This document shows positions 23,872 through 32,468 of a DNA stretch of 34,712 nt, piece by piece. Position 1 is the stretch's first letter; every line of letters starts with the position of its first letter. Origin of the DNA: Bacillota bacterium (GTDB lineage: Bacteria > Bacillota > JADQBR01); NCBI GenBank assembly GCA_016278515.1, contig JADQBR010000136.1, positions 1 to 34,712 of the forward strand. Direction: 5' to 3'. The notes beneath the pieces are model-generated. The model was not told where the DNA came from. It ran no database searches and saw only the letters and a program-made list of their open reading frames with translations. The translations under genes and the position numbers were made by a program.

Positions 23872-25194
23872 TTATTCAGGTTCAATCTCATAATTTTCCA
23901 GCTTACGATATAGATTACGAACGCTTATACCCAATATTTCAGCTGTACGTTTTTTATTCCAATTATTTCGCCTCAGAATACATTCTATGTGATTTCTTTC
24001 AACCTCTTTTAACGTCAAGGTAGTTGCAGTTACTTTTTTCTGCACGCACCCAAACATATCTTCAGACAAAATGTATTGTCCTTCACTTAAGAGTATACCT
24101 CGTTCTACCAAGTTCCTCAGTTCTCTAACATTGCCTGGAAAGTGATATTTTTGCAGTTCTTTAAGTGCCTCAGAAGACATTTGCTTGTTGAGAGCCATTT
24201 TTTTCATGAAATGCTCTACAAGCAAAGGCACATCCTCCCCCCTTTCCCTAAGAGGTGGTACAGCAATTTTAACAACATTTAAACGGTAATAAAGATCTTC
24301 TCTAAAATTACCTGCTTCAATTTCTTGCTCTAAGACACTGTTAGTAGCGGCAATAATTCTTGTTTCCACCCAGCGCAGGCGGTTATCTCCAACACGGCGA
24401 AATTCCCCGTTCTCCATAAACCGAAGCAATTTAGTCTGCAAACCCAAAGGGAGTTCACCAATCTCATCTAAAAAGAGACTGCCCCCCTCTGCCATTTCTA
24501 CAAGGCCCGGCTTTCTCTCCTGGGCTCCAGTAAAGGCCCCTTTCTCATGCCCAAAAAGTTCACTTTCCATTAGCTGTTCGGGGAGGGCACCGCAGTTAAC
24601 AACTATAAACGGGGCCTCCGTTCTATGGCTTTCATAATGTAGTGCTCTGGAAACCAGTTCCTTGCCAGTACCACTTTCACCTATCACCAAGACAGGGCTA
24701 TCACTGTTTGCTACTTTCCCTATTAACTGTTTTAGCTGTTTTATTGATCTAGATGTTCCAATAAGTCTCTGATCAGCTACATTCTCTCTTTCCAAAGCTG
24801 CTTTTAGGCCCTGATTCTGTCGCTTCAAAGAGGCCTTTTCAACTGCTTTATCCAATAATACCTGAAGCTCCTTAAGGTTAACAGGTTTGGTCAGATAGTC
24901 ATATGCCCCTAATTTCATAGCTTCAACTGCAGATTCAGTAGTCCCATGTCCTGTTAGAACTACTACTTCTGTTTCCGACTGATTTTTTTTAATTCGCTGC
25001 AGGAGTTCCAACCCTTCCATTCCCGGCATCTTTAGGTCAATTAATGCTACCTCAAATACCCTATCAGCTAAAAAATCTAATGCCTCTAGACCTGAAGCAG
25101 CTCCGGTTGCACTAAAATTTTTTCTATTCAATCTTTTGACAAGTAGGTTACGAAAATCTTCTTCATCATCAACAACCAGTATTCTTGTAACCAT
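23872..25194 (-). CDS. sigma54-dependent NtrC-family response regulator
   Basis: About 440 residues with three domains. The receiver (about 1-115) has ILVVDDEEDFRN, phosphoacceptor Asp in ALIDLKMPGMEGLEL and Lys in LTKPVN. The AAA+ domain (about 145-375) has Walker A GESGTGKE, the GAFTGA loop in ELFGHEKGAFTGAQ that contacts sigma54, and Walker B GGSLFLDEIGELPL. The C-terminal Fis-type HTH reads EVERNHIECILRRNNWNKKRTAEILGIS. An ATG with AAGGAGG 6 bases upstream is chosen over an upstream start. It overlaps the kinase gene end by 26 bp, so the two are coupled. It very probably drives the reductase operon directly downstream. Confidence 0.95.
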   Translation of the reverse strand: MVTRILVVDDEEDFRNLLVKRLNRKNFSATGAASGLEALDFLADRVFEVALIDLKMPGMEGLELLQRIKKNQSETEVVVLTGHGTTESAVEAMKLGAYDYLTKPVNLKELQVLLDKAVEKASLKRQNQGLKAALERENVADQRLIGTSRSIKQLKQLIGKVANSDSPVLVIGESGTGKELVSRALHYESHRTEAPFIVVNCGALPEQLMESELFGHEKGAFTGAQERKPGLVEMAEGGSLFLDEIGELPLGLQTKLLRFMENGEFRRVGDNRLRWVETRIIAATNSVLEQEIEAGNFREDLYYRLNVVKIAVPPLRERGEDVPLLVEHFMKKMALNKQMSSEALKELQKYHFPGNVRELRNLVERGILLSEGQYILSEDMFGCVQKKVTATTLTLKEVERNHIECILRRNNWNKKRTAEILGISVRNLYRKLENYEIEPE

Positions 25195-27028
25195 ACGAAC
25201 CCTCCTTATCATAGGGAAACATAAGTTTTATCTTGGTACCTTCTCCAAAATTACTGTTAAGTTCTAAATAGCCACCCATACGCTGCATAATGTTATAGCA
25301 AATAGAAAGTCCCAGCCCAGTGCCCTTTCCGGGTTCTTTTGTGGTAAAGAACGGATCAAAAATGTGCTTCATATTTTCAGGTTTTATACCGCTTCCATTG
25401 TCTTCAATTTCCAATTCCACATTATCTTGATTTAATCTGGCACAAATTATTAACTGACCACTAGGCTCTAATGAGTCCAATGCATTTGTTACAATATTTA
25501 GAAGCACCTGCTGTACTTCATCTACATTACCAGAAAGCGGTGGTAATTCTTGAGGAATATTAATATCTACTAAAACTCTTTCTTTCTTTAGTCTGTATTC
25601 TACAAGCATAAGTGTACTCTCCACAACCTGCTTTAAGTTCAATTTAGCCTTTTCACTACCCGATTGTCGTGAGTAATCCAGCAGATTACTGGTAATACCT
25701 TTACAGCGAGTTGTTTGTTTAACAATGACCTCTAAATAATCAGATAGCTCCCCACTGGTTACTAAATCCTTGATTTCTTCTTCTTCAATTCTTTCTTGTA
25801 AGTCTTCAGCATAAGCAGACATAATTGCTAAAGGATTATTTATTTCATGAGCCACCCCAGCAGCCATCAAACCCAAAGAGGAAAGCTTTTCAGCCTGCCT
25901 TAAGGCTTCTTCCTGTTGACGCCTGGTCAGAAGTTCTTCCCGCATATTGTCCAGCGTTTCCCCTAGCTTACTCAACTCATCTTTTCCCTCAACCTGAAAG
26001 GTATACTTTAGATTTCCATATCGTATTTGTTCAACAAAATGTTCCAACCGTCGAAAAGATTTATTAAAATTAATACCGAAGAAAATGCTTAATGCAGTAA
26101 CAAAGAAGATTAGTACACCTCCAGCTACCAACAACTGTTTGATTATTTGATTCACTGGTGCAAATGCTTGACTAACCGGTACTTCTTGCACTACTGCCCA
26201 GCCTAAGTTGTTTACAATGGAGAAATCGCCAAGTACCTCCTTCCCATCGTAACTAATATATTTATCCGCTACAGTTAACACTTTTGTGTTACGCCCTTGA
26301 ACCTCAGTAAACCTCTTTACGGGAAGGCTAAACCTTACATCAGTTTTTTTAAGTACTTGACTAAAATCCTGGTGCCCAATCAACTTTCCATCACTATCAA
26401 CAACAAATAGTCTACCTTGGAACTCTGGTTGCCGTTTAGTGAGCTGATCGATAATCTCTCGAAGACTAATTTCTAAGATTAGCCCCCCAGTAAATTCTCC
26501 CTTATCCAAACCGTGAATTGGAATTATCCGCTTTAATCTAACCTGCCCGTACTTATCCAAAAACGTTTCCGACCATAACAAATTACTTTTTGCTAAATTT
26601 TGAAAGGCTTCTGTACTGCTTACACTTCTCCCATTACTATTAACAACCAATCTCCTCGAGGCCCTAGCTAGTTCTTGCCCATCAGCACCTACCAAGGATA
26701 TTTCTTCCAGATAGGGCGCTTCCTGAAGCAAATTATATAGCAAACCTTCTTGGTAACTTTGCTCCTTTGTCAATAGCTTTCTCCCACCAACATTAGCAAC
26801 AGAAAAAATTTGCTTAATCTGACCACCAATCAGAGATTCCAAATCGGCTGCTAACCTTTGGGTAGTAATCTCTATGTCATAATAAATATTTTGCTGCAAG
26901 TTGTTTCTAAGCGTTTTGGCATAAAAGTACCCAAAAACAGTCATCGGAATGATGGACATAACGATGCCAAAAATAAGCAGACGATTCTTAATACTATGCC
27001 ACCAAGGAATTATTTCTTTATTTTTCAT
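25169..27028 (-). CDS. membrane sensor histidine kinase with dCache-type extracellular domain
   Basis: About 619 residues. TM1 (about 15-37: LLIFGIVMSIIPMTVFGYFYA), a large extracellular region (about 40-295) of dCache type with LVGADGQELARASR and LFVVDSDGKLIGH, TM2 (about 297-320), HAMP (about 322-375), a HisKA helix with the phospho-His in LGLMAAGVAHEINNPLAIMSAY, and HATPase boxes N (LLNIVTNALDSL), G1 (LEIEDNGSGIKPE) and G2 (KGTGLGLSICYNI). It is encoded between a substrate-binding protein and its response regulator. The start is ATG at 27028 or GTG three codons earlier; ribosome sites do not decide it. Confidence 0.93.
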   Translation of the reverse strand: MKNKEIIPWWHSIKNRLLIFGIVMSIIPMTVFGYFYAKTLRNNLQQNIYYDIEITTQRLAADLESLIGGQIKQIFSVANVGGRKLLTKEQSYQEGLLYNLLQEAPYLEEISLVGADGQELARASRRLVVNSNGRSVSSTEAFQNLAKSNLLWSETFLDKYGQVRLKRIIPIHGLDKGEFTGGLILEISLREIIDQLTKRQPEFQGRLFVVDSDGKLIGHQDFSQVLKKTDVRFSLPVKRFTEVQGRNTKVLTVADKYISYDGKEVLGDFSIVNNLGWAVVQEVPVSQAFAPVNQIIKQLLVAGGVLIFFVTALSIFFGINFNKSFRRLEHFVEQIRYGNLKYTFQVEGKDELSKLGETLDNMREELLTRRQQEEALRQAEKLSSLGLMAAGVAHEINNPLAIMSAYAEDLQERIEEEEIKDLVTSGELSDYLEVIVKQTTRCKGITSNLLDYSRQSGSEKAKLNLKQVVESTLMLVEYRLKKERVLVDINIPQELPPLSGNVDEVQQVLLNIVTNALDSLEPSGQLIICARLNQDNVELEIEDNGSGIKPENMKHIFDPFFTTKEPGKGTGLGLSICYNIMQRMGGYLELNSNFGEGTKIKLMFPYDKEGSYGYKNTGC

Positions 27029-27092
27029 CCCGGTCACCCGCTTCCGGAAAAATCACTTCCGCAAAACCTAGGAACTCTTTATTAACATTAGT

Positions 27093-28031
27093 TCACAACT
27101 TCTTTGCAACATCTAAATTAACAGTTAACTTAAGATTAGTTGGAGGCTCTACAGGGATATCCTCCACCTTTTGACCCCTAATTATTTTCACCAATATCCT
27201 TGCTGCTTGTTTTCCCTGTTCAAAGAGTGGAACCCCATAATAGGCAAACAGTTGTGCAGTATCAGACTCTTCCACTCCCATTACCGGTAACTTTTTTTTC
27301 ATTGCCAAAGAAGCTATTAAATTAGCGCCTCTGCTTTCCAGAAAAAAGCTGGGTAACAGCAATGCGGCATCTATATCCTTATGGTCGGACTGAAATATTT
27401 TTCTAATATCTTCCAGGGTGCTTGCAGGAGCTGACTGTAAATCAATATCAATTTTTCTAGCAGCTTCAAAGGCAGCCTGTAGGCTTTCTGATGTAGGTAC
27501 CACCCGTGGGTCATAAATTAATAACACCCTTTTAGTTCCAGGAAGCAATTTGGTTAGTAGTTCTAACCGCTTTGCAGTTAATGCTGCATGGTCATTTTGA
27601 ATTCCTGTTAAGCCTTCACTTGGAGTCAGAAGGTTTTTTACAAGGCCATCGTGTTTGAGCGCAGTTAAACCCATAAATAAAACCGGAATGCTTGACCCTC
27701 TAGTTACCTGCTTTGCAGCCTCAGTCTCAACCCTGCCGGTAGTCACAATCACCTGTACTTCGGACTCAACTAAGGATTGGGCCTGATTTACTAAATCATC
27801 TTTAATACCTTTCGCATTGTTAACAATAAATTCTATATTCTCACCTTCATACATCCCAAAGTCCTTAAGGCCTTCTTTCAACCCTTCAAATTTTGATAAT
27901 CGGAAATCACTAGATGATAAAAGTCCAACTCGATACAGGGTCGTTCTTCTCTCCTCTTTCTCAGGGGGTAGACCGGTTAATATAATAGTACTAAACATTA
28001 AAAGCAAGATAGCTAATAGAATACGCCGCAT
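27093..28031 (-). CDS. ABC-type substrate-binding protein (PF04392 type), orphan; probable sensor partner
   Basis: About 312 residues. An N-terminal signal or anchor (RRILLAILLLMFSTIILTG, no lipobox Cys) leads to a type-1 periplasmic-binding fold: YRVGLLSSSDFRLSKFEGLKEGLKDFG, VNNAKGIKDDLVNQAQSLVESEVQVIVTTG, SIPVLFMGL, LLIYDPRVVPTSESL and a C-terminal YYGVPLFEQGKQAARILVKIIRGQ. This is the TrpX/YtfQ-like family. There is no permease or ATPase gene nearby; kinase and activator follow at once. A role as ligand-presenting partner of the kinase, by analogy with TorT-TorS and ArxX-ArxS, is inferred. ATG with AGGGGGG upstream preferred over a TTG. Confidence 0.85.
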   Translation of the reverse strand: MRRILLAILLLMFSTIILTGLPPEKEERRTTLYRVGLLSSSDFRLSKFEGLKEGLKDFGMYEGENIEFIVNNAKGIKDDLVNQAQSLVESEVQVIVTTGRVETEAAKQVTRGSSIPVLFMGLTALKHDGLVKNLLTPSEGLTGIQNDHAALTAKRLELLTKLLPGTKRVLLIYDPRVVPTSESLQAAFEAARKIDIDLQSAPASTLEDIRKIFQSDHKDIDAALLLPSFFLESRGANLIASLAMKKKLPVMGVEESDTAQLFAYYGVPLFEQGKQAARILVKIIRGQKVEDIPVEPPTNLKLTVNLDVAKKL

Positions 28032-28267
28032 GTTGCCCCCCCTTTTCCTCAAGTTAAAAGCACTTTCGACATTTATACCCTTAAACCTCTAAAAAATTAT
28101 TTCCAAGCACTATGTTACCTCTCATGTAAAGTTGTACATATTATATTTACTAATTACTCTCGTAGGTTTTTTTATTTGCTTATTTCAGCAAACCATAAGG
28201 GAGTTTTTTTCCTGAATGATGTTTCATGAAAAAAATTTTATATCTAGTGAAAATCCCTAAATTCTAG
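28032..28267. other. upstream region of the sensory operon, no gene seen
   Basis: AT-rich DNA with no credible reading frame. A T-rich hairpin (TTTTTC..TGA / TCA.GGAAAAA, near 28205-28240) is visible. The promoter of the substrate-binding protein gene should be here but no clear sigma-A or sigma54 site was found. Confidence 0.35.
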
Positions 28268-28339
28268 TATGCCAGGCAAAACAAAAAACCAGGCAACTTT
28301 AACCTGGTCTGATAATAAACGTACCGCCTTCGGTTATAA
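28268..28339 (-). terminator. repeat-borne terminator after spoVR, copy 2
   Basis: On the minus strand CCAGG, TTAAAGTTG and CCTGG form a hairpin followed by TTTTTTGTTTT. Flanks CCGAAGGCGGTACGTTTATT and TGCCTGGCATA match copy 1 at 16774-16845. The element abuts and slightly overlaps the spoVR stop codon (28334-28336). Confidence 0.75.
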
Positions 28340-29545
28340 CAACTGTCGCTTATTCTTCTTTCCATCATAGGAAAATAAGACTTCTTTTGCCTCAATTACC
28401 GTTTCTATGTGAACAGGCCTACCCCAAAGCAAATACACATAAGGAAGAGTCTTTTCTAAATAAGTTATATCTAACTCTTTCCCTTCATAACAGTGTTTAA
28501 GTAATAATTCACCACTTCCTCTATAATCACCGTCTATCACTTCAATATGCGGGTGTCCGCCGTTAACTAAATTGTCTACCAACCCATCCCTTACTTTTTC
28601 CCAATTGGTCTCTATTACTCGCCATTCATGGCCTACTTTTTGGTAAAGGTATAAATCAAGTTTTTCTACCAACTCTTCGGTAAGATAGTTTCTTAAAAAG
28701 GAATTGTCACTCTCCATTTCCCTAACTTGGAAAATTTTCTCTAACCCTCTGCCTGTTTTTCTATTAAACTTGCGCTGTTCATTTTGAGTAGGATTGTCCC
28801 ATCTATTATATATGTCTTCAAATATTGCATGACCGACATGATACGGGTTTATAGAAGTTTTTGAAGGCAAAATAATATTAGAATGCATCTTGGCAAATTC
28901 TATTGCCTCATCCTCTGCTAGATCTAAGGCTCTCATGATCCGCAGATGCCAGAACGTCGCCCAGCCTTCGTTCATGATCTTAGTCTCCAGCTGAGGCCAA
29001 AAGTACAGCATCTCTTCCCGCAGCATCCATAGCACATCCCTCTGCCAATCCTCTATCCCCACCGCATGCTTCGCAATAAATCCCATCAAGTCCTTAACCG
29101 GTTGCGCAGGGAAACGTTTCTCCTTCCTAACCTTTGAATTTAACTCTCGATTCCCCTTTTCTTCTAATGCAAATAAATCTTCGTATTCTGTGGTAACTAT
29201 TTCCTTTTTATTGGCATCATTACGCAACCCCAATTGAGCCCTTGGGTCTACGTGTTCAAGAATAGCGATAGCCGCATCCAAAAATATTTCTACTTCCTGT
29301 CGCCCATATTTGGATTCATATCCCTCTATCCTCTGAGCATTGCAAGCCATAGTCTCGATCATCTCTTTTGAGGTCTTTTTAAAGAAGATGTTATTCTTAA
29401 AAAAATCACAATGGGCAATCACGTGAGCCATAACCATCTTATTTTGTATTAACGTATTACCTTCCAGTAAAAAAGCATAACAGGGATTCGTATTAATTAC
29501 CAATTCATAAATACGGCTTAAATTATAGTCATACTGCATCTTCAA
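28334..29545 (-). pseudogene. spoVR: SpoVR-family sporulation protein, 3' part interrupted at its 5' end
   Basis: SpoVR is a cytoplasmic protein needed for normal spore cortex; its biochemical function is unknown. The open frame (TTG start) covers about 403 codons, while B. subtilis SpoVR has about 468. Matches are collinear from GKSFHRLKMQYDYNLSRIYELVI through AHVIAHCDFFKNN to the end. Upstream of Y-G-K (about 29564) the homology stops: the expected [20 protein letters not shown] block is absent, replaced by VNNGRY and an in-frame TGA at 29591. No ribosome site precedes the TTG. The missing 60-65 codons should lie past the end of the adjacent recombinase element. It may be functional only after excision. 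Confidence 0.85.
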
Positions 29546-29593
29546 ACGATGAAATGACTTACCGTACCTTCCATTATTAACATAAATAAATCA
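29546..29593. other. candidate attachment site (element/spoVR junction)
   Basis: SpoVR homology on the minus strand ends around GGTACGGTAAGTCATTTC (about 29550-29566), within 300 bp of the serine recombinase gene. An imperfect dyad AATG...CATT flanks the break (29554-29576). The exact crossover core cannot be fixed without the partner site. Confidence 0.5.
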
Positions 29594-29752
29594 TACAGCC
29601 TCTTTAGACTTATCACCGTCCTTTTCTGCTTTTAATGCCACATTAAAAGCTAACGCTGTAAGCTTCTTGTCTAAGTTTTCCTTCTGCTTTGCTTTTAACC
29701 TTTCAGCCTCTACAACTGTGCCATCCTCACTTATAAAATATCTCTTAATCAT
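29591..29752 (-). CDS. 53-residue ORF between recombinase and attachment site
   Basis: ATG at 29752 with a very strong ribosome site (GAGGGGGGAGGGAGA). The product is small and charged: MIKRYFISEDGTVVEAERL, then a Lys/Glu-rich helix and ...DKSKEAV. It has no family I recognise. Position (between a large serine recombinase and its attachment site) and size (SprB, the directionality factor of SP-beta, is 58 residues) make a recombination directionality factor a reasonable guess only. The stop codon TGA is in frame with the spoVR remnant, 26 bases before homology begins. Confidence 0.6.
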   Translation of the reverse strand: MIKRYFISEDGTVVEAERLKAKQKENLDKKLTALAFNVALKAEKDGDKSKEAV

Positions 29753-29812
29753 TCTCCCTCCCCCCTCTGTAAACTTTATGCATCTTGGTTTTGTCCAATT
29801 AAAACAAAAGAC

Positions 29813-29845
29813 AAAAAAAGAACCAAAACTTCATTGGTTCTTGTG
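29813..29845 (-). terminator. terminator after the recombinase gene
   Basis: On the minus strand AAGAACCAA and TTGGTTCTT form a 9-bp stem with a TGAAGTT loop, followed by TTTTTGTCTTTTG. It starts 17 bases after the recombinase stop codon. Confidence 0.85.
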
Positions 29846-29859
29846 TTTCTGGAAAAAGC

Positions 29860-31341
29860 TCACAGTTGATAAAACACTTCTAGCTCGTTCTCAGAGTGAA
29901 CAATTATTTTTTTTATTACCTGCTGTAAATCTTTTTTAAACTCCAATACTTTCTCTTGATCAGGCTCGCTTTCAATAAATATATTCAGTAATTGTTCGAA
30001 ATTAGGATACGATTTCAGTCTTGTCCGTACACGCTCCTCTATTTCCTCTCTGGTAAGCCCTTCTTTAATCCTCTTCTCTATTTTCTCTTTTTCCTCTTTA
30101 AGCATTTTTATTTGCTCATTGATACTTTTTTTGCGTTTTGAGAAAAAATCAAGATCATATTCGCCAGACTCAAAAGCTTCAGCTGCTCTCTCCAACATGT
30201 TACGGGCCTTAGTCAAATCCCTTTTTATCCCAATAATCTCTTTTCCCATATTATCCTTTTCTAGAGGTTCTATCCTATAACTGTCTACAATTTCATTAGG
30301 AATTGTTTCTAATAAAGATGCTAAATCTTTAAGTACTATCTCTTCAATTGTTCTTGCTCTATACTCCTTTGAATTACATGCACTCTTACCAGAGCTAATC
30401 ATTGTATTGCAGCGATAATTATAGTATTTATATCTTTTAGCCTTATATTTATGTGTTCGACATGCACCAACAATACTTGAACCACATTTCCCGCATCTTA
30501 ATAACCCAGATAACAAAAATGTAGCGTTTTGGCTTCGTCCCCCAAGCTGTTTTTTTTGTTCCCTACGCCTATACACCGTGTCAAATAACTCTTTACTGAC
30601 TATCGGTGGTACCGCATCTTCCATCCTAATATCCTTCCAGATAAACGTACCTTTATATATTTCATTATCCAAAACATCTCGTACACTTACATGGGACCAT
30701 TTATTGCCTAACGCAGTACGTAGCCCTCTTTCGTTTAACTCTTCTGCAATCAATCTAAGTCCTTTATTCCGATTAGCATAAGTTTCAAATATCTCTAGAA
30801 CTAAATCTGCTTCCTCTTCAAGGATTTTGAAATTACCGCTATCTATACTATACCCATAGGGCCTACGGCCCATTGGCCTAGCACTTTGAGCACGGTCCGT
30901 CATTCCGCCTAAGACCTTTTCTGCTAGCTGCTTTCTAAAGTATTCCGCAAATGCAGCCAAAATCTGCATTTGTAATTGACCCTGGGAAGTAGAAGTATCA
31001 AATCCATCGTGGACACTAATAAATGTAACTTGTCTATTATGTAATTCATCAACAAAAAGTAGGGTATCGGTCATGGATCGTGCTAAGCGATCCAATTCAT
31101 GCACAACCACTACCTGAATGTTGTTATTTTCTATGTAATTAATAAGTTCTTTCTGTTCATTTCCGCTGGTCTTCATTACTGTAGCACCGCTCATAACGAA
31201 CTCAAAAATTTTAACCAAATCATGGTTTCTTTTATGGCATTCCTCCGCAATATGCTGGCGCTGGTGCGGGAGTGAATGCCTTTCATCTTTGGCTTGCTCT
31301 TTAGAACTAACACGTATAATAGCTAATGCTTTTTTCTTCAT
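29860..31341 (-). CDS. large serine recombinase (SpoIVCA-like site-specific recombinase)
   Basis: A 493-residue large serine recombinase, close to SpoIVCA (500). The N-terminal resolvase domain (about 1-150) has the catalytic serine in AIIRVSSKEQ, LDRLARSMTDTLLFVDEL and FDTSTSQGQLQMQILAAFAEYFRK. Then a recombinase domain (about 158-270: GRRPYGYS, GLRLIAEELNERGLRTALGNKWSHVSVRDVLDNEIYKG), a zinc ribbon (CGKCGSSIVG ... CNTMISSGKSACNS), and a coiled coil (about 370-430). Such enzymes integrate and excise elements at specific sites. It lies 290 bp from the broken spoVR end, in the same direction. ATG with GAGGAGG upstream. Excision presumably needs a directionality factor or mother-cell expression. 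Confidence 0.95.
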   Translation of the reverse strand: MKKKALAIIRVSSKEQAKDERHSLPHQRQHIAEECHKRNHDLVKIFEFVMSGATVMKTSGNEQKELINYIENNNIQVVVVHELDRLARSMTDTLLFVDELHNRQVTFISVHDGFDTSTSQGQLQMQILAAFAEYFRKQLAEKVLGGMTDRAQSARPMGRRPYGYSIDSGNFKILEEEADLVLEIFETYANRNKGLRLIAEELNERGLRTALGNKWSHVSVRDVLDNEIYKGTFIWKDIRMEDAVPPIVSKELFDTVYRRREQKKQLGGRSQNATFLLSGLLRCGKCGSSIVGACRTHKYKAKRYKYYNYRCNTMISSGKSACNSKEYRARTIEEIVLKDLASLLETIPNEIVDSYRIEPLEKDNMGKEIIGIKRDLTKARNMLERAAEAFESGEYDLDFFSKRKKSINEQIKMLKEEKEKIEKRIKEGLTREEIEERVRTRLKSYPNFEQLLNIFIESEPDQEKVLEFKKDLQQVIKKIIVHSENELEVFYQL

Positions 31342-31772
31342 ATCCTCCTCACCTGCCCCAGTAATTTGTATGTCATCAAATAATTAAACAGAACCATACT
31401 TGTTTCCAAAAAACTTATCTACGCTAAACCTATAATTCTTAGGTCTATCAAAAATATATGTGGAAACAGAACTGTTATTTTCAATATTATTTACGGGCAA
31501 CAGCTTGTGAAACTAGTCACCACCTCCGGGCATAGCTTCGCCCTACCCGGCTATTATTGTTTTTTTCGGCTATGGCATTTCAACTTGCACCTAGCCGCAG
31601 GGGACGCTTGGGTGTTTCCCCTGACAGCCTTGAATGGTACTCTAGTGATTGTACTCTTCTCTTAGACAACAATACAATTTATGGGGCTTTCTTTAAAGCT
31701 TCACTTTTGAATAACTTGAACTGACCACCATCACTACATCATTACCATTAAACATTTGAATGCTTGGCTAGG
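31342..31772 (-). other. 431-bp non-coding region with several hairpins (possible structured RNA or leader)
   Basis: No reading frame is credible. On the minus strand hairpins are seen in a row: CAGGGGA/TCCCCTG (about 31597-31622), CGGCTA/TAGCCG followed by A-rich sequence (about 31568-31598), and CCGGG-TAG/CTA-CCCGG (about 31527-31550). GTGAAAC-like GTGACTAGTTTCAC follows. The GC content is higher than the flanks. It precedes the recombinase gene as a long leader and follows a NusG-N-domain gene. Confidence 0.5.
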
Positions 31773-32468
31773 TCACAACCGGTACTCCTGTGCCTCAGCC
31801 AAGGTAATTGCCAATGTCACAGGGTTGAATAGCCCGATATTTTCAATAGCAAGCCCAATTTGTTCCACCAGCTGCAGTGGAAACTCCAGCACAGATTGTT
31901 TGCCCCTAACAACCCGATTGCCGGCAAATAGATGAAGATTACGCAAGTAATCTATGTACTGTTGAGACTGCACCTTAATACTGGCTATTCTTTCGCGGAA
32001 CTTCTTTTTAAGCCGTTCTAAATACTTTTCATCAACCGAAGGCTCCAACTGCTTTACTTTCTTTACCATGCGGTCAAAACGTTTCTCCAATCGCCTGGCC
32101 TTTTGACCCCGAGTAAAATCTTGAGTTTTCGGCTCGTGTACTTGCAATTGGGGTTCGTCCACCATGTGCTGCATATGCTGAAATTCCTCTTCACTTACCT
32201 CTCCGAGTATTTTAAGAACGCCCGTGGTATTGGATAGTAAGTAATAGACATCATCGCTGTATCCGTCCTTTATTTCTGCAATTAGGCTGCCTGGTAGAAT
32301 ATTTTCCAGAGTTTCATTCCTACAGCCGTCCGGAAAAACCTTAAGTACCCGTCGCAAGAATGTATGAAGCACTATACTTCCCTTCATCCCCTGGGTTTCT
32401 ACGCGCTGCTGAAAGCTGCGTTGCACCCTCTTTTCTTGTCCAGTTTGAATTTGCAGAGCTAAAAACAT
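31773..32468 (-). CDS. NusG N-terminal (NGN) domain protein with non-KOW C-terminus
   Basis: A 231-residue protein. Residues 1-90 match the NGN domain of NusG: FLALQIQTGQEKRVQRSFQQ (compare WYALQVRTGQE) and LPGSLIAEIKDGYSDDVYYLLSNTTGVLKILG (compare PGYVLVEM...VRNTPGVTGFVG). The KOW domain normally following is not visible. Instead there is a basic coiled region (RGQKARRLEKRFDRMVKKVKQLEPSVDEKYLERLKKKFRERI, longer than 20 so only its ends matter: 118-160) and a hydrophobic tail. Specialised NusG paralogues such as LoaP and RfaH change elongation at chosen operons. ATG with GGGAGGGG upstream. It may act on the element's own transcripts. Confidence 0.78.
   Translation of the reverse strand: MFLALQIQTGQEKRVQRSFQQRVETQGMKGSIVLHTFLRRVLKVFPDGCRNETLENILPGSLIAEIKDGYSDDVYYLLSNTTGVLKILGEVSEEEFQHMQHMVDEPQLQVHEPKTQDFTRGQKARRLEKRFDRMVKKVKQLEPSVDEKYLERLKKKFRERIASIKVQSQQYIDYLRNLHLFAGNRVVRGKQSVLEFPLQLVEQIGLAIENIGLFNPVTLAITLAEAQEYRL

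Noticed and set aside
29667-29939. 90-codon plus-strand frame
   Set aside because: It is antisense to the 53-residue ORF with its strong ribosome site and to the recombinase terminator and 3' end.
31342-31772. Group II intron or IS200/605-type RNA
   Set aside because: No domain V-like hairpin, reverse transcriptase or TnpB gene is present next to it.
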